NCBI RefSeq assembly: GCF_047511655.1
Contig: NC_133389.1
Span: 152,287,973-152,351,972, forward strand
Direction of reading: 5' to 3'
Source of the DNA: Castor canadensis
Lineage: Eukaryota > Chordata > Mammalia > Rodentia > Castoridae
DNA length: 64,000 bases
Program-made: the position numbers and the translations under genes
Part shown: piece after piece, positions 34,001 through 43,000 of the stretch
Numbering within the stretch: the first letter of the stretch is position 1
Layout of the letters: every line of letters begins with the position of its first letter
Notes under the pieces: generated by a model
The model's database searches: none
What the model was told of the DNA's origin: nothing
Seen by the model: the letters and a program-made list of their open reading frames with translations, nothing else

Positions 34001-37000
34001 AACTTGTGCTGAGCATGGTGGCACATGTTTGTAATCCAACATTCTAGAGGCCCATGCAGTAGTATATCTAGCTTGAGGTCAACCTGGATACATAGTGAAA
34101 CCCTGTTAGTCATTCTCTTTCCCACCCCCCCACCCAAAAAAAAAGCTTATATTAATAGTACAATGATCAACAGTCTGTTCTTGTTAATTAATTTTTGGTG
34201 GGGTTGGAGTTTGGACTGAGGACTTCACATTTGCAAAGCAGGTGCAGTACTGCTTGAGCCACACCTCCAGTCTGTTTTGCTCTTGCTATTTTGGAGATGG
34301 GGTCTCTCAAAGTATTTGCCTGGGACTGGCTTCAAAACACGATCCTCCTGATCTCAGCCTCCCAAGTAGCTAGAATTACAGGCATGAGGTGCCACTTTTT
34401 CCTGTTAATTTTAAAAGGTGAGCATATAATAACGAAAGAATTGAAGCTGCTGAGTTACAGGGATCACAGAAAAACATCCAGAGACCAGAAAGAGTTTTTG
34501 AAACTCGCATTTCTACAAATAGCAAAACCAAGTCAATATCCAAACATAGAATAGTCAGCACTGTGTATAGCAGTGGTTTTCTGAAGGTACTAGGGGACAT
34601 TTTGACAATTTCCAGAGGTGTGTCATGAGGTGGTGGGTGGGGTGGGCAAGGGCAGATAAGGTCTGCCATCAAAATCTAATTGGTGCCTAGGTTCCAGTGA
34701 GTCATGCCTGTAATCCTAGCTACTTGGGAGGCAGAGTTTGAGGGGGTCGCAGTTTGAGCCCAGGCTAAAAAGCGAGCTGTATCTCAAAAATAGCCAACAC
34801 AAAGTAGGATAGGTGGAGCAACTCAGCATAGCAAGTATAAGGCCCTGAGTTCAAACCCCAGTACCGCCAAAAAAAAAAAAAAAATCACATGAATCAATAG
34901 AACTTCTGCCGTACTTAGCATCCCATTTGTCATACATGAATTAATTTGTGTTAAGCAAATACAGGTTGTATCAGGGAAGTGCATTTCAATAAGTTTGTAC
35001 TTTTTGGCAGGAGTTCTGTTGCTTGAGCCAAGTGCCCCAGGCCTTTTTGCTTTACTTAGTGTTTGGATATAGGGTTTTTACCTGGTCTGTCCTGGACCAC
35101 AGTCATCCTACCTATGCCTCTAGTGTAGCTGAGATTGCATGCTCATTTTATTTGTTGAGATTGGACCTCACTATTTCTCCATCCCCTTGCTGGCCTGGCC
35201 TCCAACCACAATCCTCTCAATCTTCACCTCCCTAACAACTGGGATTACAGAATTATGCCTGGCATAAGTTTGTGCTTTCTGATTTTGTATAGTGCATTCA
35301 TATTTAACTAACTAACTAACTAAAAGTAATATAGCTTTGAGGAGAGGGATTTGGGTTTTTAAAAAAGAACTTTTTAAGATGTTACTTTAAATGTTTACCT
35401 GGATGCTGTGTAACTAGTTGGTTTCCTCTCTTATCCCCAGCCTGTCTAGATACAGATTGAAATTTAGTGCTGATAAAGTGGACACAATGATTGTCCAGGC
35501 AATTTGTAAGTACATGGTAAAGTCTGACCTGTTTTTTCTTTACTTTTTCCTACTGTTGAGACTATCTGTTGAGAAAGGAGATAAACTAGAACTTTAATAA
35601 GTAAAGTAGGTAAATTGGGAAGGCAAAGTAGAAAAAGTTGGAGACGGTGTGGATCACGTTAATACTACATAATCTGATTCATTTGTCTTTTTCCATGCTA
35701 AAACAGTAAGTGGGTTTTGTATTTCTGCTTTTTCTCATTTGACTTTCTTAAAGGTTAAAAACATCAAAGCATAGCATGTCCAATTTTTAAAAATGGCTTA
35801 GAAGAAGTGAAAGTAGAGGCTGAGTCCTTTGTGCTCCTACACTCATGTTCACAGCAGCAAAGATGGGGGGAAAACAACAAAGAACATCCATTAGATGAGC
35901 AAATGTTTCGTGTACATGCGTGGAATATCATTTGGCCTTAAAATGTAATGTGGAAAGACTGAAAACATGCTATGTGAAATAAGCCAAATTCAAAGGACAA
36001 ATGATACATTGTCACTTGGGAGGCACTGAATAGACAAATTTACATAGAGGGAGAGTTAGTTTTTAAAGGGTATGGAATTTTCAGTTTGTGATGATGAAAA
36101 TGTTCTGGAAATAGTGGTTGCACAACATCGTGAGAATAGTTAGTGCCACTGAAAGTACACTGCAATGGTTAAGGGTAATTTGATGTGTACATTAAATAAT
36201 AAATTCCTCGTGTGTTGTTTTCATTTAATCTCCTGCAGCCTTGTTGGATGACTTGGATAAAGAGCTGAACAACTATATTATGCGGTGTAGGGAGTGGTAT
36301 GGCTGGCATTTCCCTGAACTAGGAAAAATCATTTCAGATAATTTGACGTACTGCAAATGTTTACAGAAAGTTGGTGAGTATTTGTTTATCCTTTAAGACA
36401 TCAAAAATAAATAAATTTGGTTGTATCCCAAAGCATAAGTAATAACTCCCTGAGATTTCCACAGGGTTTTTTTTTTTTAACTGTATATGTAGGGAAGTAT
36501 AATTTAATATCTGGTTTTAGAAACAAAATAAATTTTAACTTTTGATTTTAATAACCTAGACAGCAGAAACATGGTCCTAGTTGGTTATGTTTTAATGTGT
36601 TCTTGTGATGATTAACTGAAATTGCAACCAGTTTCAGTTGGCAATTATAGACTTAGGGATTCCAATAATTAGAATACCTAATCCTAGTAATATACCTATT
36701 ATATACTAATAGAATTACTGTAGTAATCCTATCAGCAGAGAAACCTGTGGATTGGATCAATAGATTATCCCAAAAAGTTCTTGCCCCAGCTTCAGTATGA
36801 AATTGTCTTGTGACAAAGTCATTAGCCTTTTCCTTACTTTTGCTGAAATAAATTTTTGTGGGACATTTTCTTTTGCCCTAATTTTTTGGAGGGAGATAAT
36901 GGTGGGGGGGGAGATTTATCTCTAAAATCAAGCCTTTGCATAAGGACAACCAGTTACTAGTAGGACAAATTTGTTCACTTTTTGTTTCATTTGGTCATTC

Positions 37001-40000
37001 TTTTGATTGGTTTATGTCTACATTTTCTTTTGACTGTTTGATGGATTTTATGTAATTTGTTGAAGAGTGATTCTCCCTCATCCTCTGCAAACATTCCATA
37101 GGCGATAGAAAGAACTATGCCTCTGCCACACTTTCTGAATTGCTGCCAGAGGAAGTGGAAGCTGAAGTGAAAGCAGCTGCAGAGATATCTATGGGAACAG
37201 AGGTTTCTGAAGAAGATATTTGCAACATTCTGCACCTTTGCACCCAGGTAAATTATGCCATGGATAATATAATTAAGGTCTTTCTTGCTCTGTAATTTCT
37301 GATGGCAGTGATGATTTTACACTATGTGTGCACCTGATAACAATATGAGGGTATTCAGTCACTACCTCATCTGATGCCATCTTTTTTTTTTTGTATATTT
37401 AGAAGGGAGAAATACATAATAAAGTGAAGTTATTTTTCTTAGCATTGGCATTACTGCTTGAATAACCAACTAACCAAAGAGTGCATTGAGAAGCCATACA
37501 AGTATGGCTTGAGTTACTTAATTCTGAGTTATATGTTTATAGCCCATGGTGATAATTTTCCCCCTAAATTTGAAGGTAGTTATGCAAAAATCTTTGGAAT
37601 TTTCAAAAAATATAATAATACTAACATTATTTTGAGAAAGAATGCTAAGTGGCTTTCGAGCATCATCTAATATAGTCCCCAGGTCATTTTATAGAATACT
37701 GAGGAGTAAATTTAACCATCAAGCAATTGCCTTTGATAACTCAGGAGTTATCAAAACTCAGAGTTTATGATAACTCAGGGAGTTTGTTTTTGTTTTGACA
37801 CAGGGTCTCACTGTTGCCCAGGCTGGCCTCAAACACCTGGGTTCAAATGATGCACCTGCCTCAGCCTGAGTAGCTGGTACTACAGGGGTACTCCATCATG
37901 CTTGGCTCTTGGATTCCAGTGTATTTTACATGTGAATTTTATACTGCTTTTATTCATAAGGTGTTTGGGAATTTCTTATTTTATTCTGTGTATTAGGTGA
38001 TTGAAATCTCCGAATATAGAACACAACTGTACGAATATCTACAAAATCGAATGATGGCCATTGCACCCAATGTTACAGTCATGGTTGGGGAATTAGTTGG
38101 AGCACGGCTTATTGCTCATGCAGGTGACAGTTTTAAAGTGATTTGTAAATATGAGTATTTGGAGTTGACTTTTTTGCTTTCAAAATCTTCAACGGTACTT
38201 ATTAAAGATGAGTGGCCAAGTGTTCAATGATGATTTTATTTGTTTGCCTGATTTCCTTTTGGATAATGAAGGCATCTTTAGTCACTACCTCTTCTGAGAC
38301 ACTTGTCCATTGTCAAAAGGATAAAATTAGTTAGCATTTTCATATTAAAAATCATCATGAGTTTGACCCTCAGCACTAAAAAGAAAAAGTTATCAGACCA
38401 AGATTTGAATATAGTTCTTAAAAATGACTGATACTGAACACATTATTATAATTTATCACAGAAGATTATATAAACTTTTATAGGTATAGCTAAGCTTGTA
38501 GCAGTAAGAGATGCTTGGGCCAGTAAGTAGTACTGAGCTGAATAGTCTTAGTCTTCAGTTTGTCATAGACATTCATCACACAGCTCTGCTTATGCCAAGA
38601 GTCACAAAACATAGTGGATTTTTCAGGGAATTCAGTGCCAAACCATAGAATCCTAAATTGTATGAGATTTTTATTTATTTCTATAGCTTTAATAATAATT
38701 ACAGTCTTCTGATTTTTGATGGTGCTGGGATTTGAACTTGGGGCCTCGTGCTTGCTACTCAGGTACAAACCTGTTTAATACATGGAACTTTCAAATACCC
38801 AGAGGTACATTTCTTTGTAACTGCTTTTTCTTTTGTAGGTTCTCTTTTGAATTTGGCCAAGCACGCAGCTTCTACAGTTCAGATTCTTGGAGCAGAAAAG
38901 GCTCTGTTTAGGGCTCTCAAGTCTAGACGAGATACCCCTAAATATGGTCTCATTTATCATGCTTCACTAGTAGGCCAGACAAGTCCTAAGCACAAAGGAA
39001 AGGTGAGTTTTTCCAAAGTTCAGCTTTTTCTTTTTCTTCAAACAACTCATTTTTCTTTTACTCAATAGTTAGAGTTCACATTACATTTTACTGTTGTCTC
39101 CTTGGATTAGAGAGTGCTTCATTGTTTCAATAAAAAAGCATTTTTGTATACTGGATGAAAAGAATAGAAGAAATTATTTGTCCTTTATAGCCATTTTCTC
39201 TCACCATGTTAGTATTTTTCTAGGATCCACCAGTGGCTAGTGCACCAAAAGTATTGTTTGGCAAGAAAACCAATCCAGTATTTAACTTGAAATTCAAAGC
39301 ACACTAATGGAGGAAATAAAGGGTTCTGTAAAACAAAGCATCAATTAGCTTGAAAAAGGATCCAGAAATACTTAAGACTATTACACTTATTGTGGATGAC
39401 CTCACGGCATAAAATTAGTGACACAAACTGCTATCAGCTCTTTTCGTCCATCCAAGTGCTGGTGATGTGTAACCAGGTAGCAGAGATTCAAAAACACAAT
39501 AGGAGGGCTGGCAGGGGAGCTTTCCTAGCAAGCATGAGACCCTGGGTTCAATACTTAGTACTACCAAAATATCATAGGTGACTTGAGTTACATTATTCAT
39601 AATACTTTGGAGCTCAATTTTTAAAAAGTCCTAGAATAAATTGTTGTGTGATAATTTGCTTTATATCTCCATTTGGAAAATAATTTACCTCTGACTCCAT
39701 GCTTTCAGATTTCTCGAATGCTGGCAGCCAAAACTGTTTTGGCTATCCGTTATGATGCTTTTGGTGAAGATTCCAGTTCTGCAATGGGGGTTGAGAACAG
39801 AGCCAAATTAGAGGCCAGATTGAGAACCTTGGAAGACAGAGGGGTAAGAACCACATCCTGCTTATTGTAAATGTTAACTGTCAAAAGTTGATAAACTGAG
39901 TAGCTTCATGGATTTCATTTGTTATTTTGTGATACATTTTAGTATGTCTAATACAGGTTTTTTTTTTTTAATCTGTTAACAATTTCTCTTATATTTACAA

Positions 40001-43000
40001 AAAACTGACTTACTAAATAATGTTTATAAGACATGGCAGAGTAAGAAATTTAACAGGTATTGCTGCTTGCTGGCCTGCTGATTCACTGGACAATGTATTA
40101 TGAAGAGATCTTTATTTAGAATTTTGTTAGTAATTTTCATTTTTCTTCTCAGATAAGAAAAATAAGTGGAACAGGAAAGGCATTAGCAAAGACAGAAAAG
40201 TATGAACACAAAAGGTGAGTACATTTAGGGGAGAATGAATGAAAAGTTTTCATTTATTTAAATGTTAATTATTGACAGCCGTTTTTTAAATCAAACTTAA
40301 AGCACCTTAGTGTCGCCATAATCCTTTTGTTTTTTAACTGATAAGAGTTAGGTATATTGATGTACATATTCTTTAGACAAATGCATATATATTGTGGAAT
40401 GGCTAGATCAAGCTAACGTGTTATCTTACATTTTTATTGGTGGTGGTTGTGGTTGTACTGGTGCTTGAACTCAGGGCCTCACACTTGGTATTGCAAGCAC
40501 TCTACCTTTTTTTTTTTTTTTTCCAGATAGGGTGTCTCATGTTTTTTCCTGGGGCTGGCCTCAGACCTTGATCTTCTTCCTACCTATATTGTCATACATT
40601 GCTGGTATTACAGTTATGTGCTGCCTTGCCCAGCTTATTAATTGAGATGGGGGTCTCACTTTCCCTACCTACACCTTAATCCTCTTAATCTCTGCTAAGG
40701 TTACAAGTATCAGCCACCATGCCCGGCTCATTCTTGCTCTCTTTGTGTTGAAAGCACTTAAAATTTAAACTGTACTCACCATATTGTACTGCTTAATTTT
40801 TTTCCTTGCCATTTAGTTTTTCATATTCACTTCTAGCTTTTAGTCATAGATACACATCTAACTTTTTTTCCAGATTTTGTTGGTAATTGTTTTTCATTTA
40901 AACTTCCCCTATACACTCTATCAAAAACAATGTTTGTTCACAAAGTTAACCCAAAATGAAACTTAAAAGTGAAAAGATAATGCAGCCAATTAAGCCGACC
41001 AGCTTCCTTTACCCATGGGGACCTGGTGTGCAGTGGCTGCAAACAGCAGCTTCCTCGGTAGTGTATGCAGCCTGCTGTTTGTGTGGGTTGCCCTAAGGGA
41101 CCCTGGAGACAGCTTTCTAGTGAGGGAAAAATACATAGACAAAAGACAAGCCTAAAACTGACCTATAGGCATAAAGAAGTGTTGAAACTTCACTATCACA
41201 GAAGATTTGTGTGGAGGGTGCATTGGTTATCATTTGGGGTGATACTAGACAGATCCTGGTGATGTTTCCATGATGAAAGTACAGTGCTATAGCTTTTCTA
41301 GAAAGCCGTTTGACAAGTCTATATCAAGATCATTAATTTAATAAATGCTGCTTTTAAGATTCTTGTAGTCCTATACTGTAAGTGGGGAGAGAGCAGTAAA
41401 TCAGCATCAATAATAAGCATATTTACTTACACCAGTATTAAAGTATTCAGTAAATTGTTTTTCTGTATTCTGGGAAGGAACCAAGTGTATTTGTTAAGGT
41501 CATTAGTATTTTCTTAGTTTTCTTAGTTTTCCTAGTTTTACAATGGCCAAATAATTCTGAAATTCATAAAAGTCTATTAATTTGGTGGCACTATTGCTTG
41601 CATCAGGGCTCCACACTTGCCAGGCAGGTGCTGTACTTATTGATCCATGCTTCCAACTAAAATTCTTTGTATTTAGTTGGCAAATGTGGAGGGTTTTGTT
41701 TTTGTTTTTGTTTTTTTTTACTTATAAGTGATAATCCATAAAAAAACCTTCTTTTTTTGTTATTTATTTATTTGTTGTTGTTGTTCATTTATTCACATGT
41801 GCATACATTGTTTGGGTCATTTCTCCACCCTGCCCCCCCCCCCACATAAAAGCAATATATCTGTAAGTCCATTTAACAGAATATTTCTTGTCCTTTTTTT
41901 GTTTGTTTGTTGTATTTTTTGATGGTACTGGGGCTTGAATTCAGGGCTGTGTACTTATTCTGGAGGTGCTCTACCACATGAGCCATGCCCCCTGCTCAGG
42001 AATTTTTTTATGTTCCTGTACCATTATGCACTTTTAACACATGTACTTAAAGTTAACAGTTATGAGAATTACTTTTATGTTTTAGGCATAATTACTTTGT
42101 TTTCTGCTACATTAGCGCAAAAGTTAATTTTGGGTTTTAGGAACTCTTTATCCATGTGTATCCTGCTTTATTCCTCTACCTCTTAGGATCTTATGATAAA
42201 GACTGAAAGCTTGGTTTTGTTTTGGTTTTTGGTAATTGATTTAATTTTTACTTTCTACTCTAAAATGTAACTGCATTGTATGCTTGGGTAAATATTACCT
42301 CAAAGAAAAATTTTTTTTCTTGAATTGCAGATAGTTATAGAGATTTTCTGAAATTCTTTGGCTCTTTCAGTGAAGTGAAGACTTACGATCCCTCTGCTGA
42401 CTCCACGCTTCCAACCTGTTCTAAAAAACGCAAAATAGAAGAGGTAGATAAAGATGATGAAATCCCTGAAAAGAAAGCAAAGAAATCCAAGATTAAAGTT
42501 AAAGGTTAGTTTTTTATTTATCCTCTGATAATGATACAGTCTTATAATTACTCTTTGTTGAGGTGAGGTCTTGCTGTGTAGCCCACACTGGTGTCTTAAC
42601 TCACAGTGGTCTTCCCCAGTGCTGGGATTACAGGCATGCCCCTCCTCCATGCCACATTTATAATTCTTACAAATCCTCAAGAACCACATACTTTAATTCT
42701 TAGAGAAACAACCATTACACTTATTGAAAACTAGTAGTGTCTTAATATGCCATTATGTTCTCTGGGAAGAGTTAGGATAGTGTTAGGTGTATCAGATTTC
42801 CTATCTTTGAGTCTATAGAATTGAGTATTTCACTCAGTGCACAGAGACTTTCTGTTTCTATCATGTGAACTATTTGGGGAGTTGGAATAAAAGGAAAAAA
42901 GGCATGTGGTTTCTAAATTGGTTGCAACAAAATAAGTAGTTCTACAGTTAAGAAGGAACATCGCAATGGTTTTCTTCATCATTTGAATGATAGAGTAGAC

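Noticed and set aside
39220-39340. Possible processed pseudogene in NOP58 intron 10
   Set aside because: A short stretch translates for about 27 codons and ends near an AATAAA-like motif, but I could not identify a parent gene.
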